A stretch of 64,000 bases of DNA from Prostheceraeus crozeri (lineage: Eukaryota; Platyhelminthes; Polycladida; Euryleptidae). Position 1 is the first letter of the stretch. Each line of letters opens with the position of its first letter. Of the stretch, positions 1 to 8,562 are shown piece after piece. The notes under the pieces were generated by a model. That model was not told the origin of the DNA. It was given only the letters and a program-made list of their open reading frames with translations, and did not search any database. The stretch spans positions 1 through 64,000 of the forward strand of contig CAJQUW010000537.1 of assembly GCA_907163375.1 (NCBI GenBank), written 5' to 3'. The position numbers and the translations under genes are program-made.

Positions 1-316
1 CGGATACAGCGTCACGCCAATTCTTCTTTCAAGTTTTTATACTTGTCAACCAGTTTCCGATTGTATTCATACAGCCGCTGAGGCTCATTGCTGTGCACAT
101 TAAGTGCTCCTCTATTTCTTTCCTTACCATTTGATTAGCACGAAGGAGGCTTTCCATGCTGATGCAGTCCATAGTCCATCAACCACAGCGGCCTCCCCAT
201 CCTGGAGACACCGCCACACGAAAGACGCACCACAGGGCGAGAAACCCCCTACTCCTTGCCTCTCTAAATTCCAAATTACCCTACAATCCACCTTACCTAC
301 ATTAAAAATATATAAG
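1..316. other. Left edge, no gene recognised
   Basis: Ordinary-composition DNA. On the minus strand a short open stretch with many K, E, Y and R residues is followed by GTAAGG-like sequence, which could be a decayed exon, but an in-frame stop and the lack of any second motif prevent a call. Confidence 0.3.
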
Positions 317-1742
317 CCCCCAACCCAACCTTAAATCAAATTTATCCAATATTACCCAACCCAATCAAAACAACTTTCAAAATCCCCATCACCATATATA
401 CAACTTAAATATATACCACACATTCCCCACCACTCCCCTCCTCCCCCACCATCCTCTATTTACACCACCCCCACCCCCCCACACCCCACCACCCCCCCAC
501 TCATCCACACCCACATCCCCAAACACATATCCCCACTACCCCACCAAAAAAACCACCCCACCCCACCCCAACCACAACCACAACCCCACCCCCCACCCCC
601 CCCACAACCCAACCACCCCACCAACCACCAACACCACCACACCCCCCCCCACACCACCACCCCCCCCCACCCAACCCCCCCCAACCCCCCCACCCACACC
701 ACCCCACCCCAAACACCCCTACCAACACCACCCCACAACACACAAAAAAAACAAACCCAACCCCACCACAAACCACACACCCACCACCACAACCCATCCT
801 CCAAAACTTCAACACAACCCCACCCCACAATACACCCAACTAACAACCCAAACATACTAAAAAAACCAACCAAAATAACAAACCACCAAAACCCACAAAC
901 CCCAAACCAAACCAATCCAACCACCACACAACACCCACACACCACACCCAACCCCCAACACACCACCAAACACCACCCCAAAATCAAAACTAAAAAACCA
1001 CTAACCCACAACAACACACAACTAACACCCCCACAAAACCCCCCAAATACACTTACACCACACTTCCCACCTATCCATCCACATCTCCCCATACCCACTA
1101 ACCAATCCCTAATTCATCCCACCCTACATCCCCCCTATAATCCCCCCTCACATCCAACCACCCATCCTCATTCAAAACAAAAACAAACTAACCACCCACT
1201 CCCCCCCACTAAACCCTAACATCATACACACTCATAAAAAATCTCACATCCAAATCCACTCAAAACAACCACCACTTTCCTCATACCCTCCTTCCTACAC
1301 AACTCTCTATCTCCTCCCCCACTTATCCCCCCTAATATATCCACCCCCCACCCTACCCCATCCCAAAACCAAAAACCAAAACATTAACTAATACAATATA
1401 AACACATACAACTCAACCACCCAATCATACCAATCAATTAACACATCTTACCTCCTAACTCCCAAAAAAACACACATACAAAAAAAAACAAAAACTTTTA
1501 TAACACACCACCAACCAATACCACTCTCCAAAATTCCACTCTCTCCAACCCCCACAACAAACAACCCAATTCAACACAAAAAAAAAAGCCACACCATTCC
1601 ATACCCCATACACCTCTCATTAAATATAACACACAACTACCACTATATCACTCCACACCTACCACATCAACCCTCTATATTATCACCTACTAAATTACAC
1701 TAACACCCCAAACAACTTTAACAATCCATCTTTAACCTAAAT
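317..1742. repeat. G-depleted C/A-rich low-complexity tract
   Basis: By eye the plus strand has no G from 317 to 1587 and a single G (1588) up to 1742. The centre (about 540-840) is nearly only C and A; T becomes commoner toward the flanks. It is not a clean tandem repeat, although CCACC, ACCCC and occasional CCCTAA-like words recur. Long open frames on the minus strand here (Gly/Val/Trp/Cys only) are artefacts of composition. It could be a real low-complexity array, degraded telomere-like DNA, or an assembly or consensus artefact. Confidence 0.85.
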
Positions 1743-1875
1743 GCCAAATAAAAATTTAAAATACCTCCAAGTCGTTTGAGAAAGACATGATCGCCCTTTA
1801 ACTAACCCATCCATTGCATGAAAACAACAACTCTTCTCATAGTAACATTTATTGAATAACGGTAACAAGCATGCA

Positions 1876-2424
1876 TTATAAATCAATGGTTTGAAAGAGA
1901 TAAAATAGATACAGCTGATAACTATCATACAGCGAGCAATGATAACCATACAGGACTTTGGCAGTGTTGAGGTAAGGAGGAAAGAAGCATTGGTTATGAA
2001 CGTAGCTACTACAACGAACAGACAAAATAGGAACACACAAATCCTTAAAACGTTTCGTGACTTCATGATAATGTTGATTCACTCTACTATCCCAAGGCGG
2101 GAGCAAAATATCATCAATGATTAGATTGGGAAATACTTTCCTCTCCTTACCAGGATTATTACAAAAGATGCGTATAACATTGAAAGCAGCTAACCATCGT
2201 TTAAAGTCAATAAGAAGAGCACTTTCACAAGAAAAGCCATAGTCTTGCAAATATTTCAGATTAAGTCCATGAATGTGTTTTCTCGCCCATTGATCAACAT
2301 TGGGATCGCAGTTGGCATGTTGATGATAGACACTAACAATCTGATATGTCCAATTGTTCATAGCAATAGCACTGAGCTCCTGTACAGGTTCACCCTCACA
2401 ATCCATAAAAATGATGATAGAAGC
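1876..2424 (-). CDS. DEDDh (DnaQ-like) exonuclease domain, probable terminal exon
   Basis: The reading frame opens just after a good minus-strand splice acceptor (polypyrimidine plus TTTTAG, exon from 2424) with a hydrophobic strand followed by MDCEGE, the D-x-E of exonuclease motif I. The order is then a conserved ELSAI strand, HIHGLN (as in DnaQ-type folds), an NNPGKE segment where motif II is expected, and near the C terminus HCSLYD, which fits the HxxxxD of motif III. The stop is at 1876. The family hydrolyses nucleic acid 3' to 5'. It lies downstream of, and in the same direction as, the gene at 2619-3394 and may be a later exon of it; I could not find a convincing linking donor. An N sits where motif II often has D, so activity is uncertain. 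It may be host-derived or from an unidentified mobile element. Confidence 0.5.
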   Translation of the reverse strand, partial: ASIIIFMDCEGEPVQELSAIAMNNWTYQIVSVYHQHANCDPNVDQWARKHIHGLNLKYLQDYGFSCESALLIDFKRWLAAFNVIRIFCNNPGKERKVFPNLIIDDILLPPWDSRVNQHYHEVTKRFKDLCVPILSVRCSSYVHNQCFFPPYLNTAKVLYGYHCSLYDSYQLYLFYLFQTIDL

Positions 2425-2618
2425 CTAAAACGGAAATTTACACATCTAAGGAAACGTTCTATAACATATTACAAAATGAAGAATTACATCGATGCTTTTC
2501 ACGACAAAATACACAAATGATATGATGGCAACGAAGAAGTAAAATGTATCTAATAAGACCACGTCTACGACACTCAAAGCACATAAGCGAATTGTCATAG
2601 GGTAGAGTTAGGAAAGGA

Positions 2619-3394
2619 CTAGCAATTCTCCTTCTTTGATTTGCGTTTTGATGTAGCATTCTTCTCCGACTTGCGCTTCGTACCACTGCTGTTAAGGATT
2701 TGATCAATTATGTCGTCCACGTTGGGTGGTTTCGGAATATATAGGATGGATTCCATATGCATGGAGAGAGAGGCTATTTTATTATCCTTGTGTCGACCAT
2801 AATATAGCCCATTCACTTTGAAAAGGATATCCCAAGTACCTTCTCCGAGCTCATCACATCTGATGGGTATTGAATGATCTCCATCCTTCTTATAGTAAGT
2901 ACACCAATGTGATACCGGTAGGCAAATGTGATTACCATCCCAAATCTTTCTATAGGGAGTATCCTTGTCATCTCTCGCCTTCCACTCTTGAGCAAGAGGA
3001 GTAGGAATGTCCATATTTAATGTCACGTACTCCTCAATAATATCAAGTTGGTGGCGAATGTACGGACTCACGGGGATCAGTATGTAGTCCCCATACTGAT
3101 TGTGCATTATCTTGACATCCGTGGAAGGGAGCATTCCCGTTTGGAGTACTACGCTATGATCATCATAACGCAAGGCTTGTTTAAATTTACGCTGTAGCGG
3201 TGTAGGATTATGTACCTTGGATGTTTCTTCCACTGGCCTCAGTTGTAGATGATCTGACCGTAGCGAACCTTGTAACGTTTGACCGCCATTTTGTCCTACT
3301 AGTGCAGCAGATGGAGTAGATGCCTGAAAATGAAAAAAGATTGTATTAAGTTTACGTTCAAGGGAGGAGAGGGAGGGAAGTAGCGACTTACCAT
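2619..3394 (-). CDS. Spliced gene of unknown function, exons 1-2
   Basis: Exon 1 ends with ATG directly against a consensus donor (GTAAGT starting at 3391). A 67-nt intron ends in a polypyrimidine tract plus TTTTCAG, and exon 2 starts at 3323. ATG joined to exon 2 keeps one open frame to the stop at 2619, about 235 codons. The protein is hydrophilic, has a KIWDGNHICLPVSHW segment with possible metal ligands, and ends in a very basic KRKSEKNATSKRKSKK-type tail that looks like a nuclear localisation signal. I do not recognise the family. A TATA box lies about 100 bp upstream of the ATG. The exonuclease exon follows 195 bp downstream in the same direction. Between them is a Cys/His-rich open stretch (about 2475-2600) that could be another exon. 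Confidence 0.55.
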
Positions 3395-3494
3395 TTTAGT
3401 TGGATAATAGAACAGGGAACTAGAGAGAGAGAAAATGTGCGTCCGTCACTCGTATGATTCAACGATGCAATGATTCTCACTGTGGAAGGCTCGC

Positions 3495-3502
3495 TATTTA
3501 TA
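3495..3502 (-). promoter_or_regulatory. TATA box for the 3394 gene
   Basis: Minus-strand TATAAATA, about 30 bp upstream of a plausible start of transcription near 3465 and about 100 bp upstream of the ATG at 3394. Position and sequence fit an animal TATA-type core promoter. Confidence 0.5.
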
Positions 3503-3552
3503 CAGAAATGCTTGATTCTCATTGGATGATGATCCTCATTGGACAATAACAT

Positions 3553-4810
3553 CAAGCTGATTCCAAATCTGGCCTCCGTTTTCCAATCCGATGCTTCGTT
3601 TTGAAGCTAGAGCCCAAAACGTCCCAAATTCTAACTCTGTCGTTTTTCGCCAATGTCCCAAAATCTGAAATGGCGTCTCACATCTAAATGAAGACAGATA
3701 GGAACAAGCCGATTCTTTCACTGAATTTGTCTCACTCTTAGCTTTCAAACGAGCTATCGCACGACAAAATCCGTCCACTAGAAGCCAAAATCGAAGCAAG
3801 CTGTCCAGAGGGGGGGGACATCAGCGAAAATTTTTTTCTCTCCGATTGACTTGAAACTCACCCTACCGATGCAGAATTTCACGCTGAATCCGAATCTGGC
3901 CTCCGTTTTCTCATCCGATGCTTCGTTTGGGCGCTACACACCAAAACGTCCCAAATTTTAACTCTGTTAAAATTTTGAAGAAAAATTTTTTCTCGCCGAT
4001 TGAGCTGGAAATCACACCACAGATGCAGAATTTTACGCTGAATCCGAATCTGGCAGCCATTTCACCATCCACGACAACCTAGACGGTCGCCCACGTCAAC
4101 CTAGACGGTCGCCCACGTCAACCTAGACGGTCGCCCACGTCAACCAGGCGGTCGGACCAACTCACCCGAGTCTCACACTCTGTCGTTGCAGTGGGGGGGG
4201 GAGTCAGCGAACATGTTGTGAACGTGAACCCACCTGGCCGGCACACCACGACAGACCACAACCTCTGTCGTTCCAGAGGGGGGGGGACTCAGACCCGAAG
4301 CACCACGGCGGCCGACCACGACACTCTGCCGTTCCAGAGGGGGGGGGGACGTCAGCCGAAAATTTTTTCTCTCCGATTGACTTGAAACTCACCATACCGA
4401 TGCAGAATTTCACGCTGAATCCGAATCCGGCCTCCGTTTTCTCATCCGATGCTTCGTTTGGGCGCTACACACCAAACGTCCCAAATTCTAACTCTGTTAA
4501 AATTTTGAAGAAAAATTTTTTCTCACCGATTGCCTTGAAACTCACCCTACCGATGCAGAATTTCACGCTGAACACGAATCCGACCTCCGTTTTCTCATCC
4601 GACCACTCCTTCCACTCGAAACAACCCATTTTACAACCCAACATTCAGCAGATTGCACCAAAAACATCACACACTATAGCCTCAAGACTAATCCTGGCGG
4701 TCGCCCAAGTCCACCACGACACTATCGTTCCAGAGGTGGGGGGGGACGCAGACCCGAAGCACCACGGCGGCCGACCACGACACTCTGCCGTTCCAGAGGG
4801 GGGGGGACTC
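3553..4810. repeat. Degenerate local repeats with poly-G tracts
   Basis: A unit containing GATTGACTTGAAACTCACC, then CCGATGCAGAATTTCACGC, then CATCCGATGCTTCGTTTGG recurs at about 3838, 4373 and 4529, with a diverged copy near 3553. Interleaved are at least six runs of 7-10 G, most following TCCAGA (about 3809, 4192, 4277, 4337, 4736, 4797). The last run ends five bases before the ATG at 4815. Frames through this block follow the repeats and are not genes. Confidence 0.75.
4071..4155. repeat. 22-bp tandem repeat, about 3.5 copies
   Basis: Unit CCTAGACGGTCGCCCACGTCAA repeats head to tail at about 4078, 4100 and 4122, with a diverged fourth copy (CAACCAGGCGGTCGG). It lies inside the larger poly-G repeat block. 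Confidence 0.8.
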
Positions 4811-4814
4811 AGCG

Positions 4815-4925
4815 ATGGCGGCCATCTTGCGCTATCTGGTGTTTGTCACTTCCTTACTACTGATATTCCCAAGAAGGATTCAAGTGTGCAATGTTCTCCT
4901 CCTCCTCCTCCTCCTACTCAGTCTT
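4815..4925 (+). CDS. Candidate first coding exon with signal/anchor sequence
   Basis: ATG in AGCGATGG context opens 37 codons: a hydrophobic N terminus (ILRYLVFVTSLLLIF), a short RR-containing gap, then a run of Leu (NVLLLLLLLL), ending exactly at the consensus donor CTT/GTAAGT (4926). It looks like a signal peptide or membrane anchor. Problem: it ends in phase 0, while the exon at 5850 in its long frame needs one preceding base. The two may not be adjacent exons, or the real frame may be the alternative proline-rich one, which ends in the right phase at the same donor. Confidence 0.4.
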
Positions 4926-5849
4926 GTAAGTTGAATTTCTGCTGAAATTGTTTTACTTAACATTCAGTCTAGATAGAATTTCATAGAAGCATCAGCGAAA
5001 GGAACGTGAGCACGAATTAAGTCTGCACTCAAATTCTCATTGATATTTCAAAAGTAAAGGAATTTTACAGATAATAAATTCAAATATGTCTTTCTCACGA
5101 AGCTGGCTTCAGGAAACTAAACTTATGTGTTAACAGATGGATTCAAGACGAAGACAGACATTAATAGGACTTTATTTGTTATAAAACAAACATGTGTTAA
5201 CTTGGCATTCACTAACTTTTCAATCATTTGTGAATGCATCGACAGTGAAGCTCCAAATTGATAATTACAGACTGAGATAAAGGCTGTTCGTTCCTCTGAA
5301 CTGAAACGCGATATCGATAACGAACAAATTTATTACTAGTTATAAAGTTCTTTGAAATCTGAAGTTCTCAGAATGAACTGCTTGAACATAACGGAGTCTA
5401 AAAGGTAAATTTGTAGCTTAGATGTCTCCTACTGACATTCTACGATAACCGAATTCTATTTAGAACAACGCAGACTCGTCCTCCTTGACGGGAATGATAA
5501 AAAAGATGAAATCCGACAAAACAAGTTAAATCTGAAAGAAATGAAAACAAAAATTATTCAATATTTTTCCATTTCGATGACTTTTGATTGTCATTTTCAT
5601 TAGATTTCAATCATTTGAATGCGGAGAATCCGTTTTTGAAAGATTTTCTTTTAATAAGTGAATTGTAGACAGAAAAGATGAATAAGAGAAGAAATGAATG
5701 GAAAAGACGTTCACAGGACGATCAGCAGTTGTCAATTCTCCGTTTCCAAACAGTGAAAAATGATTCGATTAACAGAACGGAACCTCCAACTGATTTTCCT
5801 TCCAAACAACTTCTTTGCGTGAAATTCTTTCATTTTCTCTTCTTTGCAG
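4926..5849 (+). other. Presumed intron, nothing else seen
   Basis: AT-rich sequence running from a consensus donor (GTAAGT, 4926) to a strong acceptor (long pyrimidine tract then TTTGCAG ending 5849). No other gene, repeat or RNA was recognised in it. Confidence 0.45.
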
Positions 5850-6148
5850 TTGGATTCTATCTGGTGGACGAAACGGGCGCAGGGAAAGGAGGTTTCCAGG
5901 ACTTCCAACTGCCACAGACGCCGACAGTCGGCGATGTACGAAATGCTGTGGCGGGACTGTGTGGGAGACGTCCGCAGAATACAAAGATTGAGCGACTGAC
6001 GGTGAAGTCGGAGGTTGGAGAGAAATGCTTATTCCTGGTGATGAAGGAAGGAGAAGTCTTCTATTACACAACTGCTGATGGAAAGGAAGAATTTCAGAAT
6101 TCACTGCAGCAGGTGAAGGATGTGAAGTCTGAAACTCTAGAAAACGAT
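5850..6148 (+). CDS. Host exon, 5' part, interrupted by Polinton
   Basis: After a strong acceptor at 5847-5849 the frame stays open for about 100 codons and reaches the Polinton target site. The predicted protein is soluble, charged and unfamiliar, with segments such as LVDETGAGKGGFQDF and CLFLVMKEGEVFYYT that look like real folded protein. At 6149 the Polinton begins; the frame then reads three element codons and stops (TAG, 6158-6160). In the empty site it would continue into 23004-23063. The short upstream extension from 5678 is probably intronic. Function unknown. Confidence 0.55.
6143..6148. repeat. Target site duplication AACGAT (left)
   Basis: AACGAT directly precedes the element's terminal AGTAGTATATAG and is repeated exactly after the opposite terminus at 22998-23003. 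A 6-bp duplication is the Polinton/Maverick hallmark. Confidence 0.95.
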
Positions 6149-6158
6149 AGTAGTATAT

Positions 6159-6209
6159 AGTGTGACATCCGGCGCGACGCTTCGCTTCGCTTGCGCCGGA
6201 TGTCACACT
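6159..6209. repeat. Terminal hairpin, left
   Basis: AGTGTGACATCCGGCGC (6159-6175) pairs perfectly with its reverse complement at 6193-6209 around a 17-nt loop built of CGCTT units. It starts 10 bp in from the element tip. The right end carries the same hairpin with one more CGCTT unit. Confidence 0.9.
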
Positions 6210-6679
6210 TTTGCGGGTTTTTTCAAAAAAATCAAAATTTCAAAAATTTCAAAAATTTAGGTAGACTTCAAATTTCACGTGGCCGAAGGCCGAAGGGCGA
6301 AATTTAAGCGTTTTTAAAAATACCCAATTTTTCAAATTTTTCAAATTTTTCAAAATTTCAAAATTTGTGAATTACAATTTTCACCCTTAAAATCATGACC
6401 GTTCCAGGACACCGAAAATCATAAAAGTTAAGAATCTCAAAATTTGAGAATTACAATTTTCTCGCTTAAATCATGACCGTTCCAGGTCATGTAAAACCGG
6501 ACACCGAAAATCATAAAAGTTGAGAATCTCAAAATTTGTGATTATGACATTTTGCTCCCAAAATCATGACCGTTCCAGGACACCAAAAATCATAAAAGTT
6601 GAGAATTTCAAATTCATGAATTTTATCCATCTTTCAGGTTTTCAAAATATATCATGTGACTAAAACTATTTCTTTAAAA

Positions 6680-6934
6680 ATGGAAGAAACAAAAGTGGAT
6701 GAAACCGCAAGAATATGTCCTTCATTATCATATGAAATGGATATTGCAAAACACAAAGATAGAGTACGTTATATGAAAGATAAGGAATCGCAATTATTAC
6801 TTAGATTAGAACATTATAATAAATTAAGAATGTGACACAAGGCGTTGGTGCATGTTTAACAATTTCTTTAGGCGCTCTCACTATTGTCATTTCATCTGGC
6901 GTTCTTACAATTCCAGTAGTTGCTGCAGCTTTGT
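6680..6934 (+). pseudogene. Truncated copy of the right-end membrane protein gene
   Basis: ATG at 6680 begins a frame nearly identical to the N terminus of the gene at 21781-22461 (MEETKVDET, then SLSYE). It has lost two internal segments and stops at 6835. The next 100 nt, in another frame, still match the hydrophobic region up to the PVVA segment, where the inverted repeat ends. It is therefore part of the terminal repeat. A 51-residue N-terminal peptide could still be made; otherwise it is a relic. Confidence 0.85.
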
Positions 6935-7089
6935 GATACAATTAGATTTTAGTTGTACGTTAGGGAAGTTGTTTTAATTCTAGCACGTCAGCACAATCAC
7001 ATGACGCCAAAGCATCTGGCGGTTGTTTTTCACTTCTCTCTCTCCTGTCATTGTTCCGTGTGCGCTAGAAAGCAAAGTTCTCATTTGCA

Positions 7090-7781
7090 ATGTCTTCCGT
7101 CAGCAAAATAGAGAGAGAATTTTGTTGCTTCGTGGATCAAGTTGTGCCTCTTATTTCACCAGACCATCTTGATTTCTTCAAAACGATATCAACAAAATTT
7201 ATTCTTGAATCACTAAGAAAAAACAGAATACGAGTGGAAACGAAGAAGATAAAAAGAGAGAAGTGTTTGAAATAATCCGAGATTCATTCAAGGATGTTGA
7301 CAGCAGCAATTTACCTGTATTTCTCGAGAAAAAGGATATTATAAGTACATCATCGTGCATCTCTTCATTGAATAAACTCATTGGTTTTGAGAAAATTACA
7401 CATCGGAATCTTCTACGCTGCTATGTTTTACAAGGAGAAGTGCTTCAGCGACTGAAGTTATTGTCTAATATGAATTATACAAAATTCGTGAAAGAGTTAA
7501 ATGTGACCCACAAAATAAAGTTTTCACGCTCATATGTGACATTACTGATCAAATTATTCAAATTATCAAAGAACTATCCAAATTTAGCCAATTCTTCTCT
7601 ATCAATTTACTTTGTGATGAAGAATTTTGCTCATCTTGAAGATTATATTGATCGTGAAAAAGAGGAGGAACAGCAAAGAATAGCAGAATCCATATTTGAT
7701 TCACCCAATGTGCAACAAACTGAACAACAACATGCGCAACATACTGGACTCACGCAGGAATTAGAAGGCTTGCAAACGTGA
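7090..7781 (+). CDS. Unknown Polinton protein, two frames joined by possible -1 frameshift
   Basis: Frame one runs from ATG 7090 to a stop at 7275. The -1 frame is open from 7209 to 7781. They overlap for 66 nt, and inside the overlap the zero frame contains A AAA AAC (7218-7224), a canonical -1 slippery heptamer. Together they would encode about 230 residues: an N-terminal alpha-helical part (DHLDFFKTISTKFI), a conserved-looking SRSYVTLLIKLFKLS segment that may be helix-turn-helix-like, a charged DREKEEEQQR stretch and a Gln/His-rich tail. I do not recognise a named family. A simple one-base indel explains the data equally well; no strong downstream pseudoknot was visible. It is one of three plus-strand genes in the element. 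Confidence 0.6.
7218..7224 (+). promoter_or_regulatory. Candidate -1 frameshift heptamer A AAA AAC
   Basis: In the frame from ATG 7090 the codons read AGA AAA AAC, so the heptamer is in the correct register for tandem -1 slippage and lies upstream of the zero-frame stop at 7273-7275, inside the window where both frames are open. Confidence 0.4.
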
Positions 7782-7784
7782 AAT

Positions 7785-8105
7785 TCTACTTCATAAGTAA
7801 TAAGTAGTAACATTTATTGCAACTTATTTGCGTGGAGACTGAAAAATGACAATGCCATTTTCAAATTGGATTTCTGTTTTCATCTAAATGTTGGACTCTA
7901 CTTCATAAGTAACAAGTAGTAACATTTATTGCAACTTATTTGCGTGGAGACTGAAAAATGACAATGCCATTTTCAAATTGGATTTCTGTTTTCATCTAAA
8001 TGTTGGACTCTACTTCATAAGTAACAAGTAGTAACATTTATTGCAACTTATTTGCGTGGAGACTGAAAAATGACATTTTCAAATTGGATTTTTGTTTCAT
8101 TTAAA
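7785..8105. repeat. 112-bp tandem repeat, about 2.8 copies, upstream of protease
   Basis: Copies start at 7785, 7897 and 8009 with a constant 112-bp period. Each holds TCTACTTCATAAGTAA, a TTATTGCAACTTATTTGCG core and ACTGAAAAATGAC. The third copy is shortened by small deletions and runs directly into the protease ATG, so each unit may be a duplicated promoter or leader. The in-frame ATG at 8070 belongs to the repeat and is not the preferred start. Confidence 0.9.
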
Positions 8106-8528
8106 ATGACTGACCTGATCGAGTTTTTTAAATTATATGGAACAGACACAACAACGAATTTTGATCTAAAGAAAATCGCACATCAATTGGGAATAAAGAA
8201 TTTTCATGTCCTAATGAGAGACGAATTACAATTGATTAAAAATAGGCCAACTGTAAATTTCATAACGAATCTTCACACTTCAGACCAAAACGGCGTACAT
8301 TGGTCAGCAGGTATCTTTAGTAAAAACGGAGATAATTATTATTTTGACTCATACGGGCTTCCACCTACGAATGAAGTAAGAGAAATACTTGGCAATGGAA
8401 TTTATAATACATTTCAAATTCAAAAACCGGGAACAACTTATTGTAGTCAATTATGTCTTTATGTTTTATTTAAATTGCAAGAAGGAGTGCCATTTCTTGA
8501 TATTATGTTAGAATTGAACGAACCGTAG
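8106..8528 (+). CDS. Adenain-type cysteine protease (C5-like)
   Basis: A 140-residue maturation protease, expected to cleave capsid-associated precursors. GVHW gives the catalytic His65, FDSYG supplies Asp81, Gln106 is the oxyanion residue and Cys113 the nucleophile. The seven-residue Gln-to-Cys spacing matches adenovirus adenain (Q115, C122). I start at ATG 8106, since the in-frame ATG at 8070 lies in a tandem repeat. Length is short for the family but all catalytic positions are present. The stop codon sits in the loop of a GC-rich hairpin shared with the converging PLA2-integrase gene, 34 bp away. Confidence 0.87.
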   Translation: MTDLIEFFKLYGTDTTTNFDLKKIAHQLGIKNFHVLMRDELQLIKNRPTVNFITNLHTSDQNGVHWSAGIFSKNGDNYYFDSYGLPPTNEVREILGNGIYNTFQIQKPGTTYCSQLCLYVLFKLQEGVPFLDIMLELNEP

Positions 8529-8544
8529 GTTCTATGGCTACGCC
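8520..8544. repeat. Triloop hairpin module I, protease 3' end
   Basis: GAACC-GTA-GGTTC (8520-8532) followed after three bases by GGC-TAC-GCC (8536-8544). The TAG stop of the protease lies in the first loop. Nearly the same double hairpin occurs at 14340-14365. It sits between two converging genes. Confidence 0.8.
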
Positions 8545-8562
8545 TAATAATAATAATGATAA

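Larger units (their letters stand above)
6149..6934 (+). repeat. Polinton left terminal inverted repeat (about 786 bp)
   Basis: Matches the reverse complement of about 22158-22997 with small indels. From outside in: terminal AGTAGTATATAG, a 17-bp-stem hairpin, AT-rich CAAAAATTT words, a GGCC-GAA-GGCC hairpin, three to four copies of a unit with ATCATGACCGTTCCAGG and CATAAAAGTTGAGAATCTC, then the 5' part of a gene copied from the right end. Confidence 0.92.

Noticed and set aside
1-230. Possible MADF/Myb-like exon on the minus strand
   Set aside because: A KLVDKYKNLKEEL-like stretch is suggestive, but an in-frame stop follows and no second conserved block is visible.
460-1098. Long minus-strand frames of Gly, Val, Trp and Cys
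   Set aside because: They follow from the absence of C on that strand: most stop codons are avoided by composition, and the protein is low-complexity nonsense.
4191-4945. Plus-strand frames through the poly-G repeats
   Set aside because: They track the repeat units and poly-G runs, not conserved protein. The one ending at 4945 could share the 4926 donor, so it is mentioned only as an alternative frame.
8070-8105. Upstream ATG for the protease
   Set aside because: It lies in the third copy of the 112-bp repeat, where the same ATG also occurs in the other two copies; ATG 8106 matches the start of the conserved domain better.
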